From contig CAJHNH020008532.1 in assembly GCA_905116865.2 (NCBI GenBank), positions 801,001 to 865,000 on the forward strand: a stretch of DNA of 64,000 nucleotides. The letters run 5' to 3'. The number at the start of each line of letters is the position of its first letter. The stretch's first letter is position 1. This stretch comes from Candidula unifasciata. Taxonomy: Eukaryota; Mollusca; Gastropoda; Stylommatophora; Geomitridae. The notes below the pieces were generated by a model, which ran no database searches, was not told the DNA's origin, and was given only the letters and a program-made list of their open reading frames with translations. Shown here piece by piece: positions 46,561 to 58,200 of this stretch. The position numbers and the translations under genes are program-made.

Positions 46561-46929
46561 ATGAAACAATCCCCCAACCCAGCACTATAACAGACATGTC
46601 ATTCAACAGACGGGGATAACTGGAAGGAAAGTTGAGATTGGCCCACCCCCCGCTCCATGTCTTCAACTGGGACAGCTAGCAGTCATTTAGATCAGTCCGT
46701 TAGTGGCTATTTATGGTTTGTTGCTTTGTTTAATTTAACTTCTTTCATAATGTCAGCGACACCGGGGCTATTTTTAGCTGCATATATAAATGGTGCTATT
46801 TTTAAACTTAACCAATAAACATTCAGCTAGATTTCTTGAGTTGAGTTTCTTCTTGTTCTCATCCTTACCTCCCCCTTCTCTTCTCTTCTTTTATTGTTTT
46901 TGTTCTTCTTGTTCTTTTTTCTTATATGC

Positions 46930-47050
46930 TGAAGCTGCCGTTGCTGATTCTACTGCTGCTGCTACTACTATTGCTGTTGCTACTACCGATGCTGCTGCTA
47001 CTGCTACTACTACTACCGCTGCTGCTACTACTGCTGCTTCCCTTCCCTCT
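46930..47050. repeat. (CTG/CTA)n trinucleotide tract
   Basis: Mixed CTG and CTA units, read as Leu, Ala/Thr or Ser repeats in different frames. Confidence 0.9.
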
Positions 47051-47169
47051 GAATGATGATGCTTCCGCCAACAAACTTCCTATATCCACGACCGGGGTTA
47101 CCATTTGAAGTGACACGAATCTCTTCATTTGCCAGAGTTAAGTCAATGTATGAGTGAAGTTACTTGGTT

Positions 47170-47900
47170 TATCATCATTCCTCTCCGGACGTGTCCACAG
47201 GTGCTCAGATGCTCCCTTCAGTATGAACTCCAGCGCTTGGTGGCTAACAGTACCAGATTATGTTGATTTGATTAACAAGTCCTCTGATGTGTGTGGTGTG
47301 CGTCTCGTTATTTGCTATGCCGATCTCAACTCCCAAAACTTATTCTGGCGAGTGATGTGGATTTACTGCCCTCAAAGTCCTCCACCCTTCCCATTCTTAG
47401 AGTGCACTGATAAAATCAGCATGATCCATAGGCTGAAGTCGGTAGCGGATCCAGCCAACATATTAACTCTTTTATTTCCATCGACGCCCGCATGTCCCGA
47501 AACAAAAATAAAGGTGATTCCACGCACAGTGGACTTCTATGATGACTCAAGCATTTGCCTTCGCACTGAACCTGCCTGAACCCTCCAGTTCACGCTCGCC
47601 GAATCACTGAGTACACATGCACCGGTGTAGTTCTGTGTTTCGAGTCACGCGAACGCTTGCGTTGCTCCCGTCACCTCCGTTTTCATGCTGCTCATTGTCA
47701 TGGAGAAAGCGCCCTAGGCTTTTATGTCTATTCTGTCCGCTGAGCGGGCTGTGAACGCCAATGCGCTTCTTCATCGGCGTTAAACGGATCCGTCTGTGTA
47801 TATAGGTACATCTGCCTCGTCGGAGTTTTCACTGATGAGAGCATTGACCTCTACATTGATAGCGACAAGATTCTGCTCCATGCATCGTCTGTCAGGTGCC
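47170..47900 (-). pseudogene. non-LTR family A RNase H domain and C-terminus
   Basis: On the minus strand the full RNase H set can be traced through broken frames: VPIYTDGSV (first Asp), MSSMKTEVTGATQAF (Glu helix), VLSDSAS (third acidic residue), FIFVSGHAGVDGNKRVNMLA (His, with the final Asp changed). The C-terminus LEFILKGASEHLWTRPER lies near 47180-47235. It is the longest relic of this family here. Stops and shifts make it inactive. Confidence 0.7.
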
Positions 47901-48147
47901 CCAGTTCAGGTAAATGTACAATAAACGCACGAGGCTCGGGTATCCACTCAAGTCAAAGTCTGCGACCCGTTATCAATCCCTAAGGGTGTGGGTTATATTG
48001 TGACCCAGTTTTATAACCGTCCAATCCTCTGTATCTGATGTTATCAGTTTTGCTTTGACCGCCTTTACTTTCCACACCATCTGCTTGTACTGGTTTTAAT
48101 ACACCACAGAGGCCAGGTATATTTTAAATATATCATTATTTTCAGTT

Positions 48148-48342
48148 TGGAGAATATTGTGACGACTGGGAAGATGAAAGGTAGAAGAGGGAGAGGCAGA
48201 CCGAGAGAGACAATGACGGATTGATTGCGACGGTGGCACATGGAGATATCATCCGGTGAACTGGTTTAGAGGACGTGTTAGGAAGATTTGTGAAGCATGA
48301 ACGCCAACGCCAGTCGTCAGGACACGTGATGATAATGATGAC
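48148..48342 (+). pseudogene. RTE-like 3' end (family C relative), fragment
   Basis: The plus strand reads ENIVTTGKMKGRRGRGRPRE, like the EHVVTTGKI...GRGRP segment of family C, then broken frames to a GATGATAATGATGAC tail. Confidence 0.65.
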
Positions 48343-48429
48343 ATTCAGGGTATTTAAAGTCAATGTACTAGTCAACGATGGGGGAAACCGGATCCTGGAC
48401 TTGGGATTGATATGGCTCACTAGTATAAC

Positions 48430-48855
48430 GGCCTGGTGCACTGCTATCCTACCAAGTAGGTGCATTATTATTCTATCAAGTGGATGGACTATAATCCTAG
48501 TTAGAGGGTGCACTACTATTCTAGCAAGTGGGTGCACTACTACCTTAATAAGTGGGTGCACTGCTACCATAACAAGTGGGTGCACTACTACCCTAACAAG
48601 TGGGCGAACTACTACCCTAGCAAGTGTGTGCACTACTACCCTAGCAAGTGGATGCATTGTTATCCTAGCAAGTGGGCGAACTATTATCCTAACAAGTGGG
48701 CATACTACTAACCTAGAAAGTGCTGACGCTACTGTCTCAGCAAAGGAGTGCACCACTGCATTCCCAAATGGATGCACTAGTTCCCTAGCGAATGCGTGTA
48801 CTACTGTCCTGGCAAGTTGAGGCACTGCTACACTAGAAAGTGCACGTCTACCCTA
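48430..48855. repeat. 24-bp minisatellite
   Basis: About 17 copies of CAAGTGGGTGCACTACTACC plus CTAG, open on both strands (227 codons minus, 181 plus) because 24 is divisible by 3. It decays to the right and ends at a single 29-bp unit of the array at 45940-46560. Confidence 0.93.
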
Positions 48856-48889
48856 GCAATCATGCCACCAATCAAACAACTAGCCTGAA

Positions 48890-49370
48890 TCTCCCTTCAT
48901 AATGACTTGCATCCCACGTATTTTCAGTTGGAGATGTGTTTATTCGACAAAAAACATGGGATCTGTGGAGGGAACAGAAAAAGAAAAAACCTCAGTGCAA
49001 CCCGAATCTCGAATGTTCTCGTGAGATATTTTGGTCATACGTGACCACATAAATTACAAATGCGCATCGTGGGATAAATAGGCTCTAAAAAAGAGTGGGC
49101 TCTTTCTCTGAGGTCTGGCTTTTGGCAATCTGTGCTTGTTTGAGCCACATGATCAGAATGGTTGCCCACGTCTGAGTAAATAGTTGATCACTGAGTCGTC
49201 TAGCGGGTGATGCCATCTCCGAGTTTTTCTCAGGCTTCCAGAGTTCCTGACAAGCTTGTTGCGCTATTGGTGCCGGTGGGGACGGGGATAGTCAAATGGA
49301 TATATCACGAGAATGAAGGTCACGTGGTAGGACTACAGTCTAACTGCAGCAATGTTGTAGTTTGTTTTCG
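48890..49370. other. unclassified stretch
   Basis: No gene or repeat recognised. Confidence 0.35.
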
Positions 49371-49371
49371 T

Positions 49372-49472
49372 TTTAGTTTGGCTTTGTGATTTTCTATTGT
49401 TTTCGTTTTAGTTTGGCTTTGTGATTTTCTATTGTTTTCGTTTGGCTTTGTGATTTTCTATTGTTTTCGTTT
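49372..49472. repeat. 34-bp tandem repeat, about 3 copies
   Basis: TTTTCGTTTTAGTTTGGCTT plus TGTGATTTTCTATTG in tandem, with the last copy shortened. Confidence 0.85.
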
Positions 49473-49642
49473 CAAAGGATATAAGTCTAGTACTATATGC
49501 CTAATAGGCATGCAGGTGGGAAAATGGGTCTTTCAACGTTTCCACACCGTCCAGCCTCCACCTACCCTCCTCTTCTTCTTGTTGTTGTTGTATTCTTCTT
49601 CTGGTTCTCATTGTTAGTTATTATTGTCCTTGTTGTTGTTGT

Positions 49643-49757
49643 CATTCTTCTTCTTCTTCTTCTTCTTCTTCTTCTTCTTCTTCTTCTTCTTCTTCTTCTT
49701 CTTCTTCTTCTTCTTCTTCTTCTTCTTCTTCTTCTTCTTCTTCTTCTTCTTCTTCTC
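49643..49757. repeat. (TTC)n microsatellite
   Basis: About 38 TTC units in a wider pyrimidine-rich tract. Poly-Phe, poly-Leu and poly-Arg frames are by-products. Confidence 0.97.
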
Positions 49758-50217
49758 CTCTTCCTCCTACTCCTCCCCTCTCCTCTTCTTCTTTCTCCTT
49801 CGTTTTTATTTCTTATCTTCTTAGACTTCATTTTGTCTCCCGGTGGAGCATGAGCCTTCAACAATCTCTCGCCAACACCTGTAAGATATTGTATTCATTG
49901 CGGTTTTGGTATTTTGTATCTTAAAATATGCGTGCGAATCTGGCGATGTGAGGCTGTGATAAGGGAAATAGTGGTAGAGCTGGTAGAGCAACTGATAGAC
50001 TGTCTGTATCTATTTGTTCAAATAGCAATAAACAGAACTTGTTTATCATAACCCCTGCTTTCAAGTCGAACAAGCATAACATATGTACGAAGAAAATTCA
50101 TGGAAAATAATCTCAGGCAGCATGATACGATAACACCAACTAGAGATTGACATTTGATCTATTTATATCAGGGTAGCAGCATAGTCTCATGACATACAAA
50201 TTGAGAAGAGGGCGCCT

Positions 50218-50316
50218 AAGATCTGGGAACATCTCCAGTTACCTGGGAACATCTCCAGTTACCTGGGAACATCTCCAGTTACATGGGAACATCTCCAGTT
50301 ACCTGGGAACATCTTT
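50218..50316. repeat. 20-bp minisatellite, 5 copies
   Basis: Five copies of AACATCTCCAGTTACCTGGG, the last one broken. Confidence 0.9.
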
Positions 50317-50439
50317 AAATGGAGATCCTGGAAAGTTGAGACGAATCATTTCAGGGAGGCAGGAAGCAGTAGATCTTGTGACGGGCGTCGGACGAGGACC
50401 TATGCTCCACCGGGGTCACGGACAAAGAATGCCATGGAC

Positions 50440-50640
50440 CGTGTTCTACACTATACTACACATTAAGCTATATTATACCCCCTTCTACACTATACTACAC
50501 GTTAAGCTATATAATACCCCCTTCTACACTATATTATACACTGTATTACACAAAGGAACACTACACAACACCTCTGCCCTGATGAGGACTGTATTACACA
50601 AAGGAACACTACACAACACCTCTGCCCTGATGAGGATTTA
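50440..50640. repeat. two short tandem duplications
   Basis: TACACTATACTACACATTAA is followed by a diverged copy. Then comes a duplicated segment of about 50 bp, CTGTATTACACAAAGGAACA through CTCTGCCCTGATGAGGA, at about 50541-50586 and 50590-50636. Confidence 0.85.
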
Positions 50641-51129
50641 AATACACGACCACTGGTCAACAGGCAACAAATCTGATTACAGAGTACTGGTTTAGGAATC
50701 AAGAACATAGTACACCAGGCATATCCATAGATGCTCCGTCTCTTGCAGCGAGTGTCTCAAGTTGTAGACGCTAACTGCGCACTGATTATACACTCGTCGT
50801 TCTCTTCCTCTCATCTGTCCGTCCCTGCTGGATCCGCTCATGATTCTTTGTTCACACGTTCTTGCACATGTACTTTCTTCTATCCTTGTGTCTTCTAACA
50901 ATATTCATGCATGAATGGTCTTCAGAATGTCTTTTTTGTCCAGCACGAGTCATAGAAACGTTGTTGGTAACTGAGGCACGGCAACATCATCAACATAACA
51001 ATAAGACTACTAATAGTTCACATTGTTGATGTTGTTGTTGTTGTAGCATCAATATTGATAGACCACTCAAAACACGATGTAACAATCATAGGAAGAGCAG
51101 AAATGAAACAGATAATGTATCGTGTTGAT

Positions 51130-51572
51130 TAATGAGACAGTCACATTACATTTAACGATGATGATGGATATAATTCCCCATTTTACATTACATTTGACGA
51201 TGATGATGGATATAATTCCCCATATCACATTACATTTTACGATGATGATGGATGTAATTCCCCATATCACATTACATTTGACGATGATAATAGATATAAT
51301 TCCCCATATGACATTACATTTGACTATGATGATGGATATAATTCCCCATATCACATTACATTTGACGATGGTGATGGATATAATTCCCCATATCACATTA
51401 CATTTGACGATGATAATAGATATAATTCCCCATATCACATTACATTTGACTATGATGATGGATATAATTCCCCATATCACATTACATTTGACGATGGTGA
51501 TAGATATAATTTCCCATATCACATTACATTTGACTATGATAATATATATAATTTCCCATATCACATTACAGT
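51130..51572. repeat. 42-bp minisatellite
   Basis: Ten copies of TTACATTTGACGATGATGAT plus GGATATAATTCCCCATATCACA. Since 42 is divisible by 3, both strands stay open for 150-175 codons without being genes. Confidence 0.95.
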
Positions 51573-51589
51573 GAGTTGAGTCAAGAATT

Positions 51590-52435
51590 GACATGACAGC
51601 GCCTGGAGCATTACCCTTGTGTGCTCCGTCCTCATTTTCAGCAGCCAGTGCAGAGTTCCAGTACTGATGGTACCTATCACAATCTGGTTAAACGTCCGTC
51701 TTGCCTTTCCTCTGAGTGTAGTGAGCCGGCCAAACCCTCTGGTTACACCCAGGTGCCTCATGCTCTCCAGGGCATAATAATCTTATTTCTCTACTGATTC
51801 CGTTGATTGTTCCCAAAGAGCCTTGACCACATCTGCCTTGTTATGTATCAATTCTCCACCCAGCCAGTCTGTCTGCCTGTTCATTACCCCCCACACAGGC
51901 ATGGCCTGGAGAAAAGATCCAAAGTACGCCTAATACCCGTAACCTTTCCACTGAAGCTTGCCACTTTGCTCGAAGCATTCCTGGCTTCACCTTTCTCAGC
52001 ATGCTTTCAGAGTCTGTTACAATTACGACATTTTCTGCATCCTGTTCTCTAGCCACCGGAGAGCTGCAGTTACCGCCTCCACCTCCATTCTCATGCTAGA
52101 TGTTGGGATGTCGTATGCTAGGCTGTCTTGCACTAAAGATTTTCCAGTGGCTTTCGCTACGAACCCCCCGGCACTTCTCTTTCTTCTCAACACCAAACCA
52201 TCTGTAGAGATAATCAGAGCACCTGGGCGTGAATTGTCGTGAATCAGCTGTTGGAATTCAACCTCCGTAGCACCCGCTGGCCACTCTCTATACTCCCTGA
52301 CCAGTATGATCATAACCCCACATAAATCATACTTTTCTGCTGGTACTCTGACCCACTCCTCTCCTCGCTCAATGTTCTCCAGCATGCATACTTGTCTTAT
52401 TGTGTCTTCTGCTTGAGCCATCTACGATTTCCCCC
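51590..52435 (-). pseudogene. non-LTR family B, RNase H and C-terminus
   Basis: The minus-strand frame 52023-52421 begins MAQAEDTIRQVCMLENIERG. It carries STDG (first Asp), GGFVAKATGK and SMRMEVEAVTAALRWLE (Glu helix). One frameshift near 52045 leads to the next frame with VVIVTDSESML (third acidic), WIFSPGHACVGGNEQADRLA (His and Asp end motif). After a stop, the C-terminal region includes GVTRGFGRLTTLRGKARRTF and GTISTGTLHWLLKMRTEH. All RNase H catalytic residues are present but the frame is broken and the RT is missing. Confidence 0.82.
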
Positions 52436-52719
52436 TTTCAGCCTCTGACTCTTGCCTGCAGCCGAAGCTTCATTCAGAGAGTGTTCCCTGTCTGCAACTA
52501 CTCTCAGGTATGACTTAGCCTGCAGCTGTAAGACTATATAAGCAGTTCAAAGATTATCACCCAGCAATATACTTTTCGCACGGTGCTAAAGAGGATAAAT
52601 GCTGTTAAACTACAAATGTTTTTTTTTTTAAAGGAAGAGCCCCTGCCAGATGTTCTTGGTAGTTTCGGCCAATATTTTTGTACACCAGCAAGATTGCAGA
52701 ACTTGAAGTACCAGGTGTT

Positions 52720-53520
52720 GGAGAATATTAACATTTGCAGATGATGTTCTTGCATATAGGCAGGGGAGTGACAGACAACGGATGGCTTTAGAGCTACAGG
52801 CAACTGTAGACAAAGTGACTGACTGCTGTGCAGAAACGGGTGCTGCAATCAGCGCAGAAGAGGCGGCTGTTTTGTGGTGCTCTCTGAACAATATAGTTGT
52901 AAGAGCTAATGTTGCAAACCTCACAGTTAATAACAGTAACATCGAAAGAGAAAGCAAACTGAGGTACCAGGGTATCATTTTCGATAGAGACCTGTCCTTC
53001 AGGGATCACGTGGAGGCAGTTGCGGTGAAATGCCAAAAAAGGACTCAATGCTCTCAAGATTATGGCAGCAATGGACTTGAAACACAGAATGCTGTTCACA
53101 ATAACAAAGAATCCTGTTCACAATAACAAAGAATGCTGTTCACAATAACAAAGACTGCTGTTCACAATAATAAAGACTGTTGTTCACAATAACAAAGACT
53201 GCTGTTCACAATAACAAAGAATGCTGTTTACAATAACAACGAATGCTGTTCACAATAACAAAGAATGCTGTTCACAATAACAAAGAATGCTGTTCACAAT
53301 AACAAAGAATGATGTTCACAATAACAAAGAATGCTGTTCACAATGTTCCAGCATGTGATCATGTCAGTGATACAGTATGGGTTTGGAATGCTTACCATAT
53401 CAAGACGGATATCCAATCAGTAACTGGTGTCATCGGAATTGGAACTCTTCGTTTGTTGCTGAAGATAGATACCGATCGCTTATGGGAAGGTCCTGAGTGC
53501 TGTGACGTTGATTCCTAACT
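52720..53520 (+). pseudogene. non-LTR family B, RT fragment joined to C-terminus
   Basis: The plus strand carries TFADDVLAYRQGSDRQRMAL (RT catalytic FADD), TDCCAETGAAISAE, LRYQGIIFDRDLSFRDHVEA. Then a 22-bp minisatellite (53095-53345) interrupts. RT sequence resumes as FQHVIMSVIQYGFGMLTI. Directly after this comes the family C-terminus (TGVIGIGTLRLLLKIDTDRL, ending CCDVDS and a stop at 53518). About the whole RNase H region is thus deleted. It lies head to head with the minus-strand copy at 51590-52435. Confidence 0.8.
53095..53345. repeat. 22-bp minisatellite inside an RT relic
   Basis: About eleven copies of GAATGCTGTTCACAATAACAAA. The unit begins with the RT coding words that flank it (ATGCTGTTCACAAT), so it arose by local expansion within the retrotransposon. 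Confidence 0.92.
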
Positions 53521-55000
53521 CAACGTTTAACATTCAGGACCATATAAATCTTATATTGTTGTCCCATTCTGTTGATATAATTCCTAGCATTCCCATTCCG
53601 TTGATATCATTCCCAGTTTTCCCTTTCTGTTGATGCCACGCCTATGTTTTCTTATCAAAGCCTTTCCTACGTCCCACGAATATTCTTCCAAACTTATCTC
53701 TCTAACCCGAGCCTGTCCCTACTCTCACTATCTCTCTCTCTCTTTCTCTTTCTTTCTGTCTCTCTCACCTGTCCCCCCTCCCCCGCTAACGCCTCCGCTC
53801 ACACACCCCATCTGCTACCGCTAGACCCATCCTTTCCTGCCTGCACGTTATATTTCACAATCATAATGCAGCTGTTCATTCTCACAATTAAACTCCCACA
53901 CAACCACCCGCCCTCACTTTGCCTCCCGCGCTCAATGTCACTCCGCTACAATGTCGATATCTTAAAAGCGGATAATCGCCATTGAACCCTAAGCCCCGAA
54001 GAAATCATTCTTTCTCCCACACTCACTAGGACTCACTCTACCCTAGCCTGCGCCCACACCTAGCAATTACATTAGTCAAGTTTGGCTCACAACAGCATTC
54101 CTGGCAAACGTTTTAACACAGCTTGCAATTTCCTTTCTTATTTGTCTTGGCCAGACTTTTTCATCCGTGGCTGCCATTTATATTTTATTGTGACCGAAAT
54201 ACAATTAGGTTGACTGCGGAGATTCCAACCCTCGAGTACATTAGTTTATTTTTAGTTCATTGTTTGGTCTTGGATTAGTTCCATCGACAATTCAGTCGAA
54301 ATGTGCCATCTGTTATGTGTCAAATATGATTTTCTTCGCGATATCTTACCTCGATCCTTATATCCTTGTTCTTGTCCTTGAATCCACACCTTGATCAATG
54401 TATCCTTGTTTTTATCCTTTTATCCGCACTATGATCAATGCATTTATGTTCTTATACTTGTATCCTCGCTTTGATTCTTATATTTTCGTATCCTCGGGTT
54501 GATCCTTTATTCCTTTATTCTCTCTGTTCTCTGGTTTTTATATCACTGTATTTTCGCTCAGATCCTTATATCTTTGCATCAGTGCATATATCCTTGTTTG
54601 TATCATTGATCTGAACATTAAATCATCATTCTTATCCTTGTATTCTTGCTCTAATCTTGCACCCTTGCCTTTATCCTTGCTCTTATTTATGCATGGTTTA
54701 TGGGAAGCTATGAAGAATTATTGAAAAACTAGAAGGCGATCTGCGGGAAAAGCCAGACCAAGATTCTCATTTACAAGTAGCCATTTTACAGACATTTACT
54801 CTCACGTGATCAGATGTTGGCCAGATAAACTCGTTTGGTGATTGTCTTCTTTATTAAGTTGGGCTCACTTAAGAAATCTAGTCAAGGCTAGACGAAGACA
54901 ACAGGTCGAAAGAAGGTACACTTGGGATTTTATTAAATGAATTTTGAGGTAGACTGGGAAATACAGTTAGTTCCTCACGCAAGATTTCAGAAGAAAATGC
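53521..55000. other. unclassified stretch with pyrimidine-rich and degenerate repeats
   Basis: A short TTCCCATTCCGTTGATATCA repeat (53560-53635), a CT-rich tract (53725-53770), and a loose TATCCTTGTTCTTATCCTTG repeat (54340-54690). No gene seen. Confidence 0.6.
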
Positions 55001-56165
55001 CAGAACTGATACATCATTGATGCTGCTCTCTCCGGGTTTGTGCCTGTCTTTCTGTCTCACTTTCTGTGTCTATCTCTGTATACTTGGTCTGCCTCTACAT
55101 CGTTTGTTTTGTTGTTGTTGCTTCCGTCTGCCTGCATACATGTACGCACGTCACGCACGTACACGACACACAAGCATACACAACACACACATAACCACAA
55201 CACATACATACACAGAACACACACGTACCCACAACACACTGTCACACAACATAAACATTCGAGTGAGCTTGCGATCAAAGTGTCCCCATGTTGCCATATA
55301 GGGCATTAGCAGACCTGAATGTCCCAGGAGTCACCTACGTCATATCCGGTATCAAACAATCCTATTTTCGGTACTTAATTTATAACCTACCCCTGACGTC
55401 ACGACAACGTCACGGGAGACATTCCCAATAAATTCTAGGGTGTTCAGGTTGTAGTTTCTCGCGATTTCTCTACAGCCAAGTTTAGGGTTAGGGTTAGGGT
55501 TATTGTTAGCATTAGAAGACACTAGATGAACACTCAAAAAAAGCACCACACAACAGCACACTTGCACCCCTTGAAATAATGGACTGTCAGGTCAGCTGTG
55601 GATTTCCCACGGGGATTTCGTGTTTGGGGCACGTTATAAATTAAGAACCCTATTTTCTGATGTAACTGTTACTGAAATATTGTGTTTAAGTGTAATCAGC
55701 GCATTCATCCCCTCTTTGTTATCCAAGCAGAGGCAGGAGCAATATAATACTGTTTCTCCCAGCAAGAAAGTGCACGTGGCAACATCACAATTTGAAACGG
55801 GCGCTGATAGCCGCCCTGTCGCCCCCTTTTCATGAAATTATTTTTTAAAGTATTTATTTATACGTCTCTCGTTATTTAAAATATACTATTCAGCCTTTAA
55901 AAAGCTAGTCATCCCCTTGTGGGATGCCATTTTTCGTTATTTTGAAGCCCTGCTCTGGCTCTTGCCAGGGGCCGCAATATAGCCCGGCCATAAATACGGT
56001 CTAAAATATGGTTTCCAGGACCTATCCACGGGTAATCCTCATCCATTTGGTGGGACTTTGTGTCATCGGATGTTTATCGCTTGGGTGATGTTCTGGTGGG
56101 GTGAAATCTACAACTACTACTAAATTTATTTGCCATTCATCTCATCATCGTTTTCATTCTTTTTA
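55001..56165. other. unclassified stretch
   Basis: CA-rich at 55150-55250. A short TTAGGG array lies at about 55482-55500. No supported gene. Confidence 0.45.
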
Positions 56166-56167
56166 TC

Positions 56168-56179
56168 TTATTATTATTA

Positions 56180-56237
<58 letters not shown>

Positions 56238-56246
56238 ATTATTATT
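56168..56246. repeat. (TTA)n microsatellite
   Basis: About 25 TTA units, ending just before the SINE-like segment. Confidence 0.95.
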
Positions 56247-56249
56247 TCG

Positions 56250-56470
56250 CCTGAGAATCGAAAGGTGGTGGGTTCATGTCCTGACAGAGCCGAATATTTG
56301 TCACAAATGATCTTGGATCCCTGGTCGACCCGAACTTAAATGGGTATTAGGTACATTCCTGGGAAGTAAAGGTGACCGTCGTGATGTTGACCACATCACC
56401 AACAGAGTGCCGGTTGGTAATATACCCTATGTGCCCCATGTACCCGAAGGCGTGAAAAAAGGCCCTTGAC
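56250..56470 (+). mobile_element. tRNA-derived SINE, copy 1
   Basis: GTGGTGGGTTCATGTCCTGA resembles a pol III B box region. A body shared with 62560-62760 follows: AAATGGGTA...AGG.A.ATTCCTGGGAAGTAAAGG and GTTGACCACATCACC. The left end may be in or near the (TTA)n tract. No target duplication found. Confidence 0.65.
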
Positions 56471-56574
56471 TTTTTCCTTCTCTTTTTTCTGTATCTTCTT
56501 CGTTCACTGATGCTCCTAGTGCAACTCTTGGTGATGATGTCTTCCCACGTAGCGCAGCCTTTCATCCCTGGCTA

Positions 56575-58200
56575 TTTCTCCTTCTCCACTCGTTCCCCGG
56601 CACTTTCTCCCTCTCCACTAGTCCCCCGGCACATTCTTCCTCTCCACTCGTCCCTCGGCACATTCTTCCTCTCCACTCGTCCCCCGGCACATTCTTCCTC
56701 TCCACTAGTCCCCTGGCACATTCTTCCTCTCCACTCGTCCCCCGGCACATTCTCCCTCTCCACTGGTCCCCTGGCACATTGTCCCTCTCCACTCGTCCCC
56801 CGGCACATTCTCCCTCTCCACTCGTCCCCTGGCACATTGTCCCTCTCCACTCGTCCCCCGGCACATTGTCCCTCTCCACTCGTCCCCCGGCACATTATCC
56901 CTCTCCACTCGTCCCCCGGCACATTGTCCTTCTCAACTCGTCCCCCGGCACATTCTCCCTCTCCACTCGTCCCCCGGCACATTCTTCCTCTCCACTCGTC
57001 CCTCGGCACATTCTTCCTCTCCACTCGTCCTCCGGCACATTCTCCCTCTCCACTCGTCCCCTGGCACATTCTTCCTCTCCACTCGTCCCCCGGCACATTC
57101 TCCCTCTCCACTGGTCCCCTGGCACATTGTCCCTCTCCACTCGTCCCCCGGCACATTCTCCCTCTCCACTCGTCCCCTGGCACATTGTCCCTCTCCACTC
57201 GTCCCCCGGCACATTGTCCCTCTCCACTCGTCCCCCGGCACATTATCCCTCTCCACTCGTCCCCCGGCACATTGTCCCTCTCAACTCGTCCCCCGGAACA
57301 TTCTCCCTCTCCACTCGTCCCCCGGCAATTCTCCCTCTCCACTCGTCCCCCGGCACATTCTCCCTCACCACTCGTCCCCCGGCACATTGTCTCTCTCCAC
57401 TGGTCCCCTGGCACATTTTACTTCTCCACTGGTCCCCCGGCACATTCTCCCTCTCTGCTCGTTCCCCGGCACATTCTCCCTCTCCACTCGTCCCTTGGTA
57501 CATTCTCCCTCTCCACTGGTTCCCCGGTAAATTATTTCGAGCCACCGGTCCCCTGGCACATTCTTCCTCTCCACTCGTTCCCCGGCACATTCTCCCTCTC
57601 CACTCGTCCCCCGGTACATTCTTCCGCTCCACTGGTCCCCCGGCACATTCTTTCTCTCCACTAGTCCCCTGGCACATTTTCCCTCTCCACTCGTTCCCGG
57701 GCACATTCTCCCTCTCCCCTAGTCCCCCGGCACATTCTCTCTCTATACTCGTCCCCCGGCAAATTTTCCTTCTCCACTCGTCCCCCGGCACATCCTATCT
57801 CTATACTCGTCCCCCGGCACATTCTCCCTCTCCACTCGTCCCCCGGCACTTTCTCCCTCTCCACTCGTCCTCCTGCACATTCTCCCTCTTCACTCGTCCC
57901 CCGGCACATCCTATCTCTATACTCGTCTCCCGACACATTCTCCCTCTCCACTCGTTCCCGGGCACATTCTCCATCTCCACTGGTCCCCCGACATATTCTC
58001 CCTTTCCACTCGTCCCCCGGCACATTCTCCCTCTCCACTGGTCCCCCGGCACATTCTCCCTCTCCACTGGTCCCCCGGCACATTCTCCCTCTCTACTGGT
58101 CCCCCGGCACATTCTCCCTCTCCACTGGTCCCCCGGCACATTCTCCCTCTCCACTGGTCCCCCGGCACATTCTCCCTCTCAACTCGTTTCCCAGCACATT
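56575..58200. repeat. 29-bp minisatellite, block 1
   Basis: About 56 copies of CATTCTCCCTCTCCACTCGT plus CCCCCGGCA. Long frames in several phases on both strands (to 477 codons) read as Ser/Pro/His or Gly/Arg/Glu repeats and are by-products. Confidence 0.95.

Noticed and set aside
46790..47128. Ala/Thr- and Ser-rich frames on both strands
   Set aside because: CTG/CTA trinucleotide tract.
48142..48825. 227-codon Val/His/Leu-rich minus frame and 181-codon plus frame
   Set aside because: Both come from the 24-bp minisatellite. No independent support.
51122..51594. 150-175-codon frames on both strands
   Set aside because: 42-bp minisatellite with a period divisible by 3. Reads as a perfect 14-residue repeat on both strands.
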